Of a DNA stretch of 64,000 nt, positions 18,667 through 27,981 are shown piece by piece. The stretch is from Neorhizobium tomejilense. Its GTDB lineage: Bacteria > Pseudomonadota > Alphaproteobacteria > Rhizobiales > Rhizobiaceae. The position numbers and the translations under genes are program-made. Numbering within the stretch: the stretch's first letter is position 1; each line of letters begins with the position of its first letter. The notes under the pieces were generated by a model that did not search any database, had not been told where the DNA came from, and worked only from the letters and a program-made list of their open reading frames with translations. The stretch spans positions 62,001 to 126,000 of the forward strand of contig PVBG01000011.1 in assembly GCA_002968845.1 (NCBI GenBank), written 5' to 3'.

Positions 18667-19254
18667 TCAGAGCCATTGTATCCGGTTGTTGCGGGTATCG
18701 ACCTCGAGGATGCGATCCTGCGGGGTCGGAACGGTGGCGGCCTCGTCCTCGTCGAGGTTGCCGATCAGCCGGAAGAGCGAGCGGATCACCCCGCCATGGC
18801 TGACGCAGACGGTCGGACCGTCGAGGGATTGCAGCCAGGCGCCGATCCGCCAGCAGAGGATCTCATAGCTCTCCGCAGACGCCCCCGGCGGGATGAAACT
18901 CCACTTCTGTTCGGCGCGCGCGCTCAATCGCTCCGGAGAAACATGGCTGATTTCCTCGAGCGTGTGGCCCTCCCAGTCGCCGAAGGAGACTTCGATCAGC
19001 CGCTCGTCGGTCCCGTAGGCGAGGGGATCGAGGCCCATGGCGGTGCGCAGCCGTTCCATGGTTTCGCGGGTCCGCGACAGGGGGCTGGCGATGAAGCGAA
19101 ACCCGTCCGCCGCGCCGATCATCTCGCGCAGCCGCTCGCCGTTCCGCGTTGCCTGAGAACGGCCGAGCGTATTGAGCGGAATATCCTGCTGGCCCTGGAG
19201 CCGGCCTTCGGCATTCCAGTCCGTCTGCCCGTGGCGGATCATGTAGATGAGCAC
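18667..19254 (-). CDS. Histidine phosphatase family protein (phosphoglycerate mutase-like)
   Basis: 195 residues with the RHGQTDWN phosphohistidine motif at residues 7-14, SPLSRTRETM (near 60), the acidic EVSFGDWEGHT (near 92) and the second catalytic His in CVSHGGVIRSL (near 149). Cofactor-dependent phosphoglycerate mutase-like or a broad phosphatase; the exact substrate is not evident. The GTG start at 19254 follows CAGGGACG and lies just after the fabI stop; ATG 19242 is a possible alternative. Probably cotranscribed with fabI. Confidence 0.86.
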   Translation of the reverse strand: MLIYMIRHGQTDWNAEGRLQGQQDIPLNTLGRSQATRNGERLREMIGAADGFRFIASPLSRTRETMERLRTAMGLDPLAYGTDERLIEVSFGDWEGHTLEEISHVSPERLSARAEQKWSFIPPGASAESYEILCWRIGAWLQSLDGPTVCVSHGGVIRSLFRLIGNLDEDEAATVPTPQDRILEVDTRNNRIQWL

Positions 19255-19276
19255 GGCAGACGTCCCTGGAACAGCA

Positions 19277-20095
19277 TCAGTCCTTGATGACCGAAATGTC
19301 CGGCGCATCGACGGCCTTCATGCCGACGACATGGTAACCGCTATCGGCATGATGGGTTTCGCCGGTGACGGAACGCGACAGGTCGGACAGCATATAAAGG
19401 CCGACATCGCCCACTTCCTCGATGGTGACGGTACGGCGCAGCGGCGCATTGTATTCGTTCCATTTGAGGATGTAGCGGAAGTCGCCGATGCCGGAAGCGG
19501 CAAGCGTCTTGATCGGCCCGGCCGAGATCGCGTTGACACGGATGTTCTTCGGACCCAGATCGACGGCGAGATATTTGACGCTGGCTTCGAGTGCCGCCTT
19601 GGCAACGCCCATGACGTTGTAGTTCGGCATGACCTTTTCGGCACCGTAATAGGTGAGGGTCAGCATCGAGCCGCCGTCGGTCATCAGCTTTTCCGCCCGC
19701 CTTGCGACGGACGTGAAGGAATAGACCGAAATCTGCATCGTCTTGGCGAAATTGTCCGCCGAGGTGTCGACATAGCGGCCGGTCAGCTCGTCCTTGTCGG
19801 AAAAGCCGATCGCATGCACCAGGAAGTCGATCTTGCCCCAGTGTTTTTCGAGGTTGTCGAAAACCTCGTCGATGGTCGATTCGTCGCCGACGTCGCAATG
19901 GCCGGCCATGTAGGCGCCCAACTCGGCGGCGAGCGGCTCAACGCGCTTCTTGAGTGCATCGCCCTGGTAGGTGAACGCGACTTCCCCCCCATGCTGGTGG
20001 ATGGCCTTGGCAATGCCCCACGCGATCGAACGATTGTTGGCAACGCCCATGATGAGACCGCGTTTGCCTGCCATGAGGCCGGAAGCCTGAACCAT
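19277..20095 (-). CDS. fabI: Enoyl-[acyl-carrier-protein] reductase, NADH
   Basis: Final reduction in each cycle of fatty acid elongation. 272 residues of the short-chain dehydrogenase fold. The FabI glycine loop GVANNRSIAWGIA is at residues 17-29 and the catalytic Tyr-X6-Lys is present as YNVMGVAK (near 161), with the upstream YYGAEK. The SAGPIKTLAASGI substrate loop is typical. The target of triclosan-type inhibitors. Confidence 0.96.
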   Translation of the reverse strand: MVQASGLMAGKRGLIMGVANNRSIAWGIAKAIHQHGGEVAFTYQGDALKKRVEPLAAELGAYMAGHCDVGDESTIDEVFDNLEKHWGKIDFLVHAIGFSDKDELTGRYVDTSADNFAKTMQISVYSFTSVARRAEKLMTDGGSMLTLTYYGAEKVMPNYNVMGVAKAALEASVKYLAVDLGPKNIRVNAISAGPIKTLAASGIGDFRYILKWNEYNAPLRRTVTIEEVGDVGLYMLSDLSRSVTGETHHADSGYHVVGMKAVDAPDISVIKD

Positions 20096-20245
20096 TCATA
20101 GTCCCCTGATACCTTAGATGAACGCTGCCTATGACATAGGCGGCTCAAGGGTTCAAGCAGACTTGGATCATCTCGTGTTAGTAGCCGTAACAAAGGGTGC
20201 TTAGCGGTGAATACCGACGCAAAACTGTCATACTAGACGATGCCG

Positions 20246-21400
20246 TCAGACATACAGCCCGTGACGCATGTGCCGCATCAGGTCGGTGACCTTTTCGTTC
20301 GGTTTTTCCCACAGGACGACGCGCAGTTCGACGACGAGATCGCCGCGGCCGCCGGCATCGTCATGAAGGCCCAGGCCGTTCAGCCGGACCGTCTGGTCGG
20401 AACCGGACCATGCCGGAATGCTGATGCTGCGGTTGCCTTCCGGCGTCTCGACCGACGCGTCCCCGCCAAGCACCGCGTCTTCGAGCGAAATCGACAAGGT
20501 CGTGTGAAGATCGAAACCCTCGACGCGGAAACGGCTGTCGCGGGAAACTTTGATCGAGGCGAGAAGATCGCCGGATTTCATGCCGGCGAGCTTGAGGCCC
20601 TGGCCCTTGAGCCGCGCCACATGGCCTTCCGTCATGCCTTTTTCCAGCACAAGGCGGACTTCGCGGTCGTCGGCCATCTTCAGCGTGACCGCGTTGAGCT
20701 TCAGGAGGTCCTCCAAGGTCACCGTTGCCTCGACGGAAATATCCGGAGCCTTTTCGGGAGCAGGCGTCGTGCCGCGGAAGCGGCGCACGATGGAGGCGAT
20801 CAGGTCGATGGCAAGCGCCGGCAGGGGCGGTCTTTCGCTCCCAGATGCATCTGCCTTGGCCGTTTCCGTCGAATCGCCGTTCGCCGGTGCCGAGCCGCCC
20901 GTGTGAGATTTTGCCTGGTCGGCCGCCGCGGCGCCGAAGATACGCTCGATCATGTCCTCGGGCGTTTCTCCTGCCGGGCCGGATTGGTTCTGAGGATGAG
21001 CCTGAGATTGGGCCTGGGACTGGGACTGCGATTGGCCGCGCGCCTGCGCCTGTCCCTGTGCCTGGGGTTTGGCGTTTTGCGCATTGGTCTTGGCGAGTTC
21101 TTCCATGACCTTTTCGGCGTTGGCCTTTGCGGCCTTGGCGCGCTCGGCGGCTTCGCGGGCGGCATTGCGCTGCTGCATGATGGTCTGGTGCATCTCGGCG
21201 GCCCTGTCGTATCGCTTGCGGCGCTCGGGATCCTTCAGGACCTCGTAGGCCTGGCCGATCTCTGCGAAACGGCTCGTCGCAGACGGATCGTCCTGGTTCT
21301 GGTCGGGATGAACGGTCTTGGCCTTGGCGCGCCAGGCTGCCTTGATTTCGTCGGGCTCGGCATTGCGCTTCACGCCGAGAAGAGAATAGGGATCACGCAT
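20246..21400 (-). CDS. DnaJ-family co-chaperone (CbpA-like) with Q/S-rich linker
   Basis: 384 residues. The J domain at 1-66 carries the HPD tripeptide (near 32) needed to stimulate DnaK. A charged, alanine-rich coiled stretch follows (70-108), then a low-complexity Gln/Ser/Ala linker (about 112-142), and a C-terminal DnaJ peptide-binding domain (about 220-375, with DLLASIKVSRDSRF and SISLEDAVLGG). The zinc-finger domain of DnaJ is absent, so it is a class B/CbpA-type J protein. It sits between fabI and a lipoprotein gene. Confidence 0.9.
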   Translation of the reverse strand: MRDPYSLLGVKRNAEPDEIKAAWRAKAKTVHPDQNQDDPSATSRFAEIGQAYEVLKDPERRKRYDRAAEMHQTIMQQRNAAREAAERAKAAKANAEKVMEELAKTNAQNAKPQAQGQAQARGQSQSQSQAQSQAHPQNQSGPAGETPEDMIERIFGAAAADQAKSHTGGSAPANGDSTETAKADASGSERPPLPALAIDLIASIVRRFRGTTPAPEKAPDISVEATVTLEDLLKLNAVTLKMADDREVRLVLEKGMTEGHVARLKGQGLKLAGMKSGDLLASIKVSRDSRFRVEGFDLHTTLSISLEDAVLGGDASVETPEGNRSISIPAWSGSDQTVRLNGLGLHDDAGGRGDLVVELRVVLWEKPNEKVTDLMRHMRHGLYV

Positions 21401-21673
21401 TGTGGGACCACCGGTTACTTGAAACGGCAGGCCCCCGCTTGATCCTTGGACCCCCGATACTCGTCACAACTCCGACAGCCATCGGCCGGTTCCTCATGTT
21501 CCGGACAGATTACTGCTTACATCAGGCGAGCCTATGTTAGGACTTGTGAATCAGTGGTTACGCGGTAGCCAGTCGTACTCATTAAGGTAAACGAATGGTT
21601 TCCGCGGGCTTTCACGGAAATGCCTGAAACGGATTTTGCAACGCGTCGGTTTTTGGGGGAGGGGCGGCCGCGA

Positions 21674-22165
21674 CTACTGGCGGTCGAAGGCCGTCAGCAT
21701 CCAGTCGCCGCTGCCGGTCAGGCAGGTCTGGCCGGAGAACATGGCGATACCCTCGTAGGAATGCCGCGTGGTGGTGAAGGCGCGGCAGATCTGCTCGCCG
21801 TTGCGGGCCTCGCGGATTTGCGAGACGACGCCGGCGCTGCCGGTCGTGGTATTCGCCCACGGAACTGAGGCCGCTCCGACCTTGGCAAGATCGGCCGAGG
21901 AGACGGCGTTACGCACCGTCGCCTCGTCGGAAAGCGTCGCACCGGTAGGCTGAGACGCGCTAGGCACGGTGCCGGTCGCGATCGAGCGGTCGACTTTGGG
22001 CGCGCTTCCGAAAAGATCGAGGCTGCTGGTACAACCGGCAAGCGAAAGCCCTGCAAGGCAGAGGGCGGCTGCCCGTCTGCCGAGGAGAAACGACCTCTTT
22101 GTCCGGCTCTTCGACTTTGCTATCACTACCACCGTGCGTCCTGTCCGACTGAAAAACTCGGGCAT
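21674..22165 (-). CDS. Small outer-membrane lipoprotein (RT0821/Lpp0805 surface-protein type)
   Basis: 163 residues. A basic N-terminus and hydrophobic stretch lead to a lipobox LSLAGC near residue 45, so the protein is probably lipidated at that Cys. The C-terminal half contains [19 protein letters not shown] and a second Cys in GQTCLTG, resembling the RT0821/Lpp0805 surface-antigen family. The N-terminus before the signal is long, so a downstream start is possible. It diverges from pdxH with only 31 bp between the two start codons. Confidence 0.72.
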   Translation of the reverse strand: MPEFFSRTGRTVVVIAKSKSRTKRSFLLGRRAAALCLAGLSLAGCTSSLDLFGSAPKVDRSIATGTVPSASQPTGATLSDEATVRNAVSSADLAKVGAASVPWANTTTGSAGVVSQIREARNGEQICRAFTTTRHSYEGIAMFSGQTCLTGSGDWMLTAFDRQ

Positions 22166-22196
22166 TTTTCATGAGATTGGGAGTATTTTATTCAAT

Positions 22197-22817
22197 ATGT
22201 CTGAGAGCGGGTTAACAACTGGTGACTTCACCGCCGAGAACGAACCTTTCGCGCTTTTCGGTTCCTGGCTGAAGGATGCCGAGAGCTCAGAACCCAACGA
22301 TCCGAATGCCGTTGCGGTTGCGACCGTCGACGAAAACGGCATGCCGAACGTTCGCATGGTCTTGTTGAAGGGGTATGACGAAAACGGTTTCGTCTTCTAT
22401 ACCAATTTCGAAAGCCAGAAGGGCCGCGAGATCCTCGGCCAGAAAAAGGCGGCGATGTGCTTCCACTGGAAATCGCTGCGTCGCCAGGTTCGCCTGCGCG
22501 GCGAGGTGGAGGTGGTGGGCGATACCGAGGCGGACGCCTATTACGCCTCGCGCCCCCGCGGCAGCCGCATCGGCGCCTGGGCGTCGAAACAGTCCCGTCC
22601 GCTCGAAACCCGCTTCGCGCTCGAAAAATCGGTAGCCGAATACACCGCCCGCTACGCGATCGGCGACATTCCGCGCCCGCCCTACTGGTCCGGTTTCCGC
22701 ATCAAGCCGCTGTCGATCGAGTTCTGGCACGACCGCCCGTTCCGCCTGCACGACCGCATCGAATTCCGGCGCGCCGTTGCCGACGGTCCGTGGGAAAAGG
22801 TGCGGATGTATCCGTGA
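22197..22817 (+). CDS. pdxH: Pyridoxamine 5'-phosphate oxidase
   Basis: FMN-dependent enzyme forming pyridoxal 5'-phosphate from PNP or PMP. 206 residues. Conserved segments [18 protein letters not shown] (near 54), [16 protein letters not shown] (near 121) and the C-terminal [12 protein letters not shown] are intact. The ATG at 22197 has a GGGAG upstream at about 22179; longer in-frame extensions overlap the divergent lipoprotein gene and are rejected. Confidence 0.96.
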   Translation: MSESGLTTGDFTAENEPFALFGSWLKDAESSEPNDPNAVAVATVDENGMPNVRMVLLKGYDENGFVFYTNFESQKGREILGQKKAAMCFHWKSLRRQVRLRGEVEVVGDTEADAYYASRPRGSRIGAWASKQSRPLETRFALEKSVAEYTARYAIGDIPRPPYWSGFRIKPLSIEFWHDRPFRLHDRIEFRRAVADGPWEKVRMYP

Positions 22818-22852
22818 TCTGTCATTGACCAGGCATGTGTTAGCATCTAGAT

Positions 22853-22870
22853 TATACGGAAATGCGTATA
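22853..22870. promoter_or_regulatory. Putative antitoxin operator (inverted repeat)
   Basis: TATACG-GAAATG-CGTATA is a perfect 6-bp inverted repeat with a 6-nt spacer, ending 12 nt before the start codon of the HTH antitoxin gene. HigA-type antitoxins bind such repeats over their own promoter. It also contains an in-frame ATG (22862), which favours the downstream ATG as the real start. Confidence 0.55.
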
Positions 22871-22882
22871 TCGAGGTCGAAG

Positions 22883-23194
22883 ATGGAACGCCTGGTCTTT
22901 GAAAATATCTTTGATGTCGTCACGGAGGATCCGATCGAGGCCGCCGACCTGCGGTTTCGCTCGGACCTGCTGACGACCCTGATCGCCATCTTCGAAGACA
23001 GGAAATGGAAGCAGGCGGATATCGCCGGGGCGCTCGACATTCCTCAACCCCGCGTCAGCGAATTGATGCGCGGGAAGATACATCTGTTCTCGGCAGACAA
23101 GCTGATCGGCTATCTTGCGAAGCTCGGCGTTCGCCTGAAACCGTCCTTCAGCGCCGAGCACAGGGTGATCTGCGAGGTGGTCGAGGCGGCCTGA
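22883..23194 (+). CDS. HigA-type XRE-family antitoxin
   Basis: 103 residues of the HTH_37/HigA2 group: helix-turn-helix in KQADIAGALDIPQPRVSELM (near 48-67) followed by RGKIHLFSADKLIGYLAKLG. Expected to neutralise the Gp49/RelE-type toxin encoded on the opposite strand. GAGG at 22873-22876 sits 6 nt before ATG 22883, preferred over ATG 22862. It ends 1 nt from the toxin's stop codon, tail to tail, whereas known members are normally cotranscribed with the toxin gene first. Confidence 0.82.
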   Translation: MERLVFENIFDVVTEDPIEAADLRFRSDLLTTLIAIFEDRKWKQADIAGALDIPQPRVSELMRGKIHLFSADKLIGYLAKLGVRLKPSFSAEHRVICEVVEAA

Positions 23195-23195
23195 T

Positions 23196-23537
23196 CTATT
23201 TGCGACTTTTGACGATTTGCAGCATCGTCTTGTGGCGATCCTGGACCGTATCCATTGCCTTGCGGTCGACGCCATTCGTCGTCTTGGTGAAGGCGTGGAG
23301 AATGAAAACCGTATCGAGATATTTGGCGCAATAGATGGCGCGATAGGCCGGGCTCCCGTTCTCGATGAGCTCTATGACGCCGTTACCGACGCCCTTCAGA
23401 TGCTTGAAGTCCGAAAGAGGCTGGAGCCCTTCCTGGACGCGCTGGAGGTCGTTGGCGAACTGGATCTGGATATCTTTTGGAAGTTCCTGGAAGGCCTTTT
23501 TCGCGGAAGAATTCACGAATTCAAAGGACTTCGCCAT
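23196..23537 (-). CDS. HigB/Gp49-like toxin (RelE superfamily)
   Basis: 113 residues of the phage-derived Gp49-like family, putative ribosome-dependent mRNA interferases. Core residues AYRAIYCAKYLDTVFILHAF (near 64-83) and the following FTKTTNG match the family. It starts 3 nt after the polysaccharide deacetylase stop on the same strand, so it is probably expressed from that gene's transcript, and converges with its likely antitoxin. A weak GGTGA precedes the ATG. Confidence 0.83.
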   Translation of the reverse strand: MAKSFEFVNSSAKKAFQELPKDIQIQFANDLQRVQEGLQPLSDFKHLKGVGNGVIELIENGSPAYRAIYCAKYLDTVFILHAFTKTTNGVDRKAMDTVQDRHKTMLQIVKSRK

Positions 23538-23540
23538 GTT

Positions 23541-24617
23541 TCACCGCCCGATCGCGAACGGGATGCCTGAGGCGAGGGCCGAGACGTAGCGCGGCTGCTG
23601 GTAATAGCCGTTGAGCGAGATGCGGGGCAGGCCGGTGAGCCGGTTCATGGATCTGGCGCATAGCGTGCCGGGCTGGGTCGTCACCGCGGCAGAAAAGCCG
23701 AGTTCCTTGGCAATCGCGCAGTCGCGCTCGGAGACCGCGGCGCGGCTGCCATAGGGATAGGCGATCGTATCCGGCCGTTCGCCGGTCAAAGCCTCGATCC
23801 AGTCGGCGGACTGCTTCATTTCCGCCCGGGCGTCTTCCGCCGAAAGCCGGGCGACGGCCCGGTGGCTTATTGTATGGGCACCGAGCGAAGCCAGCGGATG
23901 GGCGGCGACCGAGCGGAGTTCCTCGGCATTCATGGTGAGGTCGGCGGTGATCTTCAGCGGATCGACGCCGTGTTTTCTCGCCAGCGCATCGATCCGCGAG
24001 ACGGCGGTGGATTCCTCGACTTCGAGGGCATAGCTGGAAAACCGGTCGAAGGCGTCGAACTTGCGGGCCTCGGAGGTGAGGTCGAGGATTTCAGGCCCGC
24101 CGCCGAAATCGAAGCTCACTTCCCGCTCGCGTCCGAGCAGTTCGGCGACCGTCTCCCACCAGAGCGAATGGGTCCGCTCGGCAAATCCGCGGGTGACGAA
24201 AATGGTGAAGGGCACGCCGTGGCGGGCAAACACGGGCAGCGCGTATTCGGCATTGTTGCGGTAGCCGTCATCGAGCGTGAAGGCCGCGAACGGCTGCTTG
24301 GTCGGCGCGGCAAGCCGTGCCGGCACGTCGCTCAAGGGGACGAATTCGTAACCTTCGGCCGAAAGCCGCTCGATCGCTTCGCCGAGGAAATCCGGCGTCA
24401 CTTCCAGATGGCCGCTCGGCTGCAGTGGCCGGCTCTGTTTCGGCCGCACATGGTGGAGCGTGAAAATGGCGCCGTGGCCGCGGGCATTGGGCATCATCCC
24501 GGCACGTGCAAGTGCAGCAGCCATGTCGAGGCCGCCGGCGACAAGCCGGCGTTTGACATCCCGGCGCCAAAGCGCCTGAAACCTCTCCCTGGTATTCCCC
24601 ACCGCGATCACGCCCAC
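23541..24617 (-). CDS. Polysaccharide deacetylase family protein
   Basis: 358 residues of the NodB-homology fold (carbohydrate esterase 4). Motif 1 is FTLDDGYRNN (near 114), the His motif is GAHTISHRA (near 245) and motif 3 is AYPYGSR (near 289); the metal-binding triad is recognisable. There is no signal peptide, so it probably acts in the cytoplasm or at the membrane on an N-acetylated polysaccharide precursor. The N-terminal 50 residues are basic. The stop lies 3 nt from the toxin start. Confidence 0.88.
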   Translation of the reverse strand: MGVIAVGNTRERFQALWRRDVKRRLVAGGLDMAAALARAGMMPNARGHGAIFTLHHVRPKQSRPLQPSGHLEVTPDFLGEAIERLSAEGYEFVPLSDVPARLAAPTKQPFAAFTLDDGYRNNAEYALPVFARHGVPFTIFVTRGFAERTHSLWWETVAELLGREREVSFDFGGGPEILDLTSEARKFDAFDRFSSYALEVEESTAVSRIDALARKHGVDPLKITADLTMNAEELRSVAAHPLASLGAHTISHRAVARLSAEDARAEMKQSADWIEALTGERPDTIAYPYGSRAAVSERDCAIAKELGFSAAVTTQPGTLCARSMNRLTGLPRISLNGYYQQPRYVSALASGIPFAIGR

Positions 24618-24689
24618 GTTACTTCGTAGTGCGCGACCCTACTGCCGGACGGGTTAAGCCTTGCTGAACAAAGAGGGGCTTGATTTTGG

Positions 24690-25481
24690 TCAGGGCCGCA
24701 GCGCGTCGAAAAGCGGCAGGCTGACGATCGCCGCCATGGCGATCAGCATGAAGCAGATGCGCCGAAAGGTGCCTTCGGAGGCAAAGCCGAACAGTTTCGA
24801 ACCGGCGAGCACACCGAGGCCGTAACCCGGCCCGGCGATTAGCGCGAGCGCAAGAACGTCGAGGGTCAAAAGGTGGCCGACGATATAGGCGGTGGCGGAG
24901 ATCACCGTCGAAAGCGCGAAGTAGAGGATGAGATTGGCGCGCACGGTGAGCGGCGGGATGGCACCGCCGAGCCAATAGGCGACGACCGGCGGACCGGAGA
25001 GTTGCGCGGCACCGCCGAACAGGCCGGCAAGCGCTCCGACGCCGATCGTCAGCGGCGTTCTTGGTTTGCCGTGGTAACGCCAGCCGGAAATCAGGAAGAC
25101 CAGCAGAAAGAGCACAACGACCGAGATCAGCCACCGCAGCGCCGTCGGATCGATCACCGCCAGCAGCGTCGTTCCGGCCGGCACGCCGATCAGCGTCCCG
25201 ATCAACATCGTGCCCACCTCGCGGCGGTTGGCGCGCTTCCAGCCGTCCGGCACCATGCCGAGTGTCGTCACACCGTCGATGACCAGCAGCAGGGCAGGGG
25301 CGATCTTCGGCCCAACGGCAGCACCGGCGAGTGGAACGAAGATCAGCGCGCCGCCGAAACCGGAAAACCCGCGCGCCAGCCCGGCGATCAGCGCGGAGAG
25401 GAACAGAAAGACGAGCTGTGCCGGCCCATGGCCCGGAATCCATGCATCCAGCAAAGCGGAAATCGGGTTGGCGGAATCCAT
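24690..25481 (-). CDS. TauE/SafE-family permease
   Basis: 263-residue integral membrane protein with about eight hydrophobic segments; the first conserved block GLARGFSGFGGALIFVP (near 36-52) and its second-half repeat GALAGLFGGAAQLSGPPV identify the sulfite exporter TauE/SafE family. It may export or import sulfonate, sulfite or another organic anion. MDSANPIS at 25481 is taken as start; 22 further in-frame residues upstream lack the family pattern. Confidence 0.86.
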   Translation of the reverse strand: MDSANPISALLDAWIPGHGPAQLVFLFLSALIAGLARGFSGFGGALIFVPLAGAAVGPKIAPALLLVIDGVTTLGMVPDGWKRANRREVGTMLIGTLIGVPAGTTLLAVIDPTALRWLISVVVLFLLVFLISGWRYHGKPRTPLTIGVGALAGLFGGAAQLSGPPVVAYWLGGAIPPLTVRANLILYFALSTVISATAYIVGHLLTLDVLALALIAGPGYGLGVLAGSKLFGFASEGTFRRICFMLIAMAAIVSLPLFDALRP

Positions 25482-25609
25482 GGAAAATGCCGTATGCAGA
25501 TGGGATCGAGTAGCCCGCACCTGCCGGGATTTGGATGAGGGTGTCAAGCAAACCCTCTGGACACGGCGCGGGAATCGGCATTCTCCTGTGGATACAAAAG
25601 GAGAACGTC

Positions 25610-25918
25610 ATGCTGGGCAAACTTACCGAACAATTCGAGGCCGCATCCGCGGATTACGCCGAAACCCACGGAATGGTCCGCGATGTCGACTGGTTTCTCC
25701 TGAAGCTGCAGGAGGAGATGGGCGAGCTGACCCAGACCTGGAACCGCGCCACCGGCCGCGGACGGAAGAAGGGCAGGAGCGACGAGGCTCTCGCCAGCGA
25801 CCTCGCCGACGAGACGGCCGATCTTCTCGGCCACGTCCTGCTGTTTGCCCGCAACAATCGGATTGACCTGGCAGCGGCGATCGAGCGGAAATGGCTGTTC
25901 AGGCCGGATGAGGGGTGA
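25610..25918 (+). CDS. MazG-like nucleotide pyrophosphohydrolase
   Basis: 102 residues of the all-alpha NTP pyrophosphatase fold: the EExxE motif is LQEEMGELTQ (near 36) and the paired acidic motif DETADLLGHV is near 72. Such proteins hydrolyse non-canonical NTPs. AAAGGAGAA directly upstream fixes ATG 25610. It stands alone between a divergent permease and a convergent GrpB gene. Confidence 0.85.
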   Translation: MLGKLTEQFEAASADYAETHGMVRDVDWFLLKLQEEMGELTQTWNRATGRGRKKGRSDEALASDLADETADLLGHVLLFARNNRIDLAAAIERKWLFRPDEG

Positions 25919-25950
25919 GGTTTACTGCCCGCCGTCTCGCATCGGGAATT

Positions 25951-26466
25951 TCAGGATGAGAGTTTTACCGACGTGGTCGTTCCCATGGCGGCTCGGATGA
26001 ATTCGCTTTTGGCCGACGTATATCCGTCCCCATCTAGCGGGAATTCCAAGGCAAGGTCCCGTTTCAATCTCTCGTAGGCGGCGGCCAGATCGGCATCGGC
26101 TCTTAACCGATCGCGAAAGAGCATTCGTTTCCGATGGGTCTCGTTGTCCGGCGGGCAGAGATAGACGCGCTGTCCCGGCTCTCCGCGGAGCAGAAACGCC
26201 CAGACGCCGTCGCCATGCCTTGAGCCGCGCGGCTCGTATCCTAGAGAATGAAGAAGGGTGGAAGAGGCCGGAATGTCGGTGGTCGAGCGGAGTGTCACGT
26301 CGATGTCGATCAGCGGCTTGGCGGCGAGGCCCGGTACGGAGGTACTGCCGACATGGTCGATCGAAACGACCATGTCGCCGAGAAGCGCCGCAAGGCCATG
26401 CGCCGCCTCCGCAAAACATGCCGGCCAGGAAGGGTCGTAATCGACGATCTCGACCGGCGTCGGCAT
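25951..26466 (-). CDS. GrpB-family protein (UPF0157 nucleotidyltransferase fold)
   Basis: 171 residues. The family signature HVGSTSVPGLAAKPLIDID (near 38-56) shows the GS...D nucleotidyltransferase-like core. C-terminal helices contain FRDRLRADADLAAAYERLK. A role in coenzyme A-like dephospho-precursor synthesis is known for fused relatives only; function here is unknown. It ends the tldD transcript, starting 6 nt after the tldD stop. Confidence 0.87.
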   Translation of the reverse strand: MPTPVEIVDYDPSWPACFAEAAHGLAALLGDMVVSIDHVGSTSVPGLAAKPLIDIDVTLRSTTDIPASSTLLHSLGYEPRGSRHGDGVWAFLLRGEPGQRVYLCPPDNETHRKRMLFRDRLRADADLAAAYERLKRDLALEFPLDGDGYTSAKSEFIRAAMGTTTSVKLSS

Positions 26467-26472
26467 GAGGCC

Positions 26473-27888
26473 TTACGCCTTCGTCCCGCCGACCGTCACC
26501 TGGTCCATCCGCAGATGCGGCTGGCCGACGCCGACGGGGACCCATTGGCCGCCCTTGCCGCAATTGCCGATGCCGGTGTCGAGCTTCATGTCGTTGCCGA
26601 CCATCGAGACGCGGCGCATCGCATCTGGGCCGTTGCCGATCAGCATGGCGCCCTTGATGGCGGGGCCGATTTTGCCGTTTTCGATCATGTAGGCCTCGGT
26701 GCAGCCGAACACGAACTTGCCCGAGGTGATGTCCACCTGGCCGCCGCCGAAGGAGACGGCGTAAATGCCCTTTTTCACCGAGGCGATGATTTCTTCGGGC
26801 GATTTGTCGCCGCCGAGCATGTAGGTATTGGTCATCCGCGGCATTGGCGTATAGGCATAACCCTGGCGGCGGCCGTTGCCGGTCGGTTGAACGCCCATCA
26901 GCCGGGCGTTCTGGCGATCCTGCATGTAACCGACGAGCTTGCCGTTCTCGATCAGCACGTTGTAGGCGGATGGCGTGCCTTCGTCGTCTATGGTGAGAGA
27001 GCCGCGGCGGTTGTCGATCGTGCCGTCGTCGACGACGGTGACGCCGGGGGCCGCGACCATCTCGCCGAGCAGGCCCGCAAAGGCCGAGGTCTTCTTGCGG
27101 TTGAAATCGCCTTCCAGCCCGTGGCCGACCGCCTCGTGGAGCATCACGCCCGGCCAGCCGGAGCCGAGCACGACGTCCATCGTGCCCGCCGGAGCGTCGA
27201 TGGCGGTCAGGTTAACGAGCGCCTGGCGCAGCGCCTCGTCGGCGCCGGTCTGCCAGTTGCCTTCCGTCACGAAATCGCCGAAGCCGATGCGGCCGCCAGT
27301 GCCGAACGAACCGCTCTCCTGCCGGTCGCCGTCGCCGACGACGACGGAAATGTTGATGCGCGTCATCGGGCGGATGTCCTGCACCCGGTGCCCATCGGCG
27401 CGCAAGATGTCGACCACCTGCCAGCTTGCGGAGACCGTTGCCGTCACTTGCCGCACCTTGTCGTCCTTGGAGCGCAGATAGGCGTCGATATCGGTGAGCA
27501 GCTTGACCTTCTCCTCGAAGCTAGGGGATCCGATCGGGTTCTCGTCACCGTAATATTTCTTGTTGGTGCGCTGGGGAGCGGCCGCGTAGGAACCGGAATA
27601 ACCGGCGGTGACGGCCCGCACCGCATCCGAAGCGCGGGACAGCGCTGCCGCCGAAAGCTCGCCTGCATGGGCATAACCGACCGCTTCCCCGGCGACCGAG
27701 CGCAGCCCGAACCCCTGGTCGGTGTTGAACGAACCGCCCTTCAGGCGGCCGTTGTCGAAGGTCAGCGATTCCGCCTGGGCATGTTCCACGAAAAGCTCGC
27801 CGTCATCGGCGCCGGTAAGCGCCTCGGAGAGGATCGAGCGCAGCTTGGTCTCGTCGCAGTCGAAAAGGTTGAGAAGGTCGGTGTTCAT
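26473..27888 (-). CDS. tldD: Metalloprotease TldD
   Basis: 471 residues, normal for TldD. With TldE it forms a heterodimeric zinc protease that degrades unfolded peptides and matures some modified peptides. The zinc motif HEAVGHGLE (HExxxH) lies near residue 263. The N-terminal half contains the DNGRLKGG region. It probably acts in the cytosol. A TldE partner is not in this window. Confidence 0.95.
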   Translation of the reverse strand: MNTDLLNLFDCDETKLRSILSEALTGADDGELFVEHAQAESLTFDNGRLKGGSFNTDQGFGLRSVAGEAVGYAHAGELSAAALSRASDAVRAVTAGYSGSYAAAPQRTNKKYYGDENPIGSPSFEEKVKLLTDIDAYLRSKDDKVRQVTATVSASWQVVDILRADGHRVQDIRPMTRINISVVVGDGDRQESGSFGTGGRIGFGDFVTEGNWQTGADEALRQALVNLTAIDAPAGTMDVVLGSGWPGVMLHEAVGHGLEGDFNRKKTSAFAGLLGEMVAAPGVTVVDDGTIDNRRGSLTIDDEGTPSAYNVLIENGKLVGYMQDRQNARLMGVQPTGNGRRQGYAYTPMPRMTNTYMLGGDKSPEEIIASVKKGIYAVSFGGGQVDITSGKFVFGCTEAYMIENGKIGPAIKGAMLIGNGPDAMRRVSMVGNDMKLDTGIGNCGKGGQWVPVGVGQPHLRMDQVTVGGTKA

Positions 27889-27981
27889 GGGTGCTCCTTC
27901 GGCGCTGCCCTATGAAGACGCGCGCTCTGCTCCAACCGATGTAGGTCCGGGGAGGGACCGAAGCAAGCCTATCCTGCGAGC

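Noticed and set aside
23196..23537. Convergent toxin frame as a mere shadow of an unlabelled plus-strand gene
   Set aside because: The plus-strand frame here lacks family features, whereas the minus-strand product has the Gp49/RelE core.
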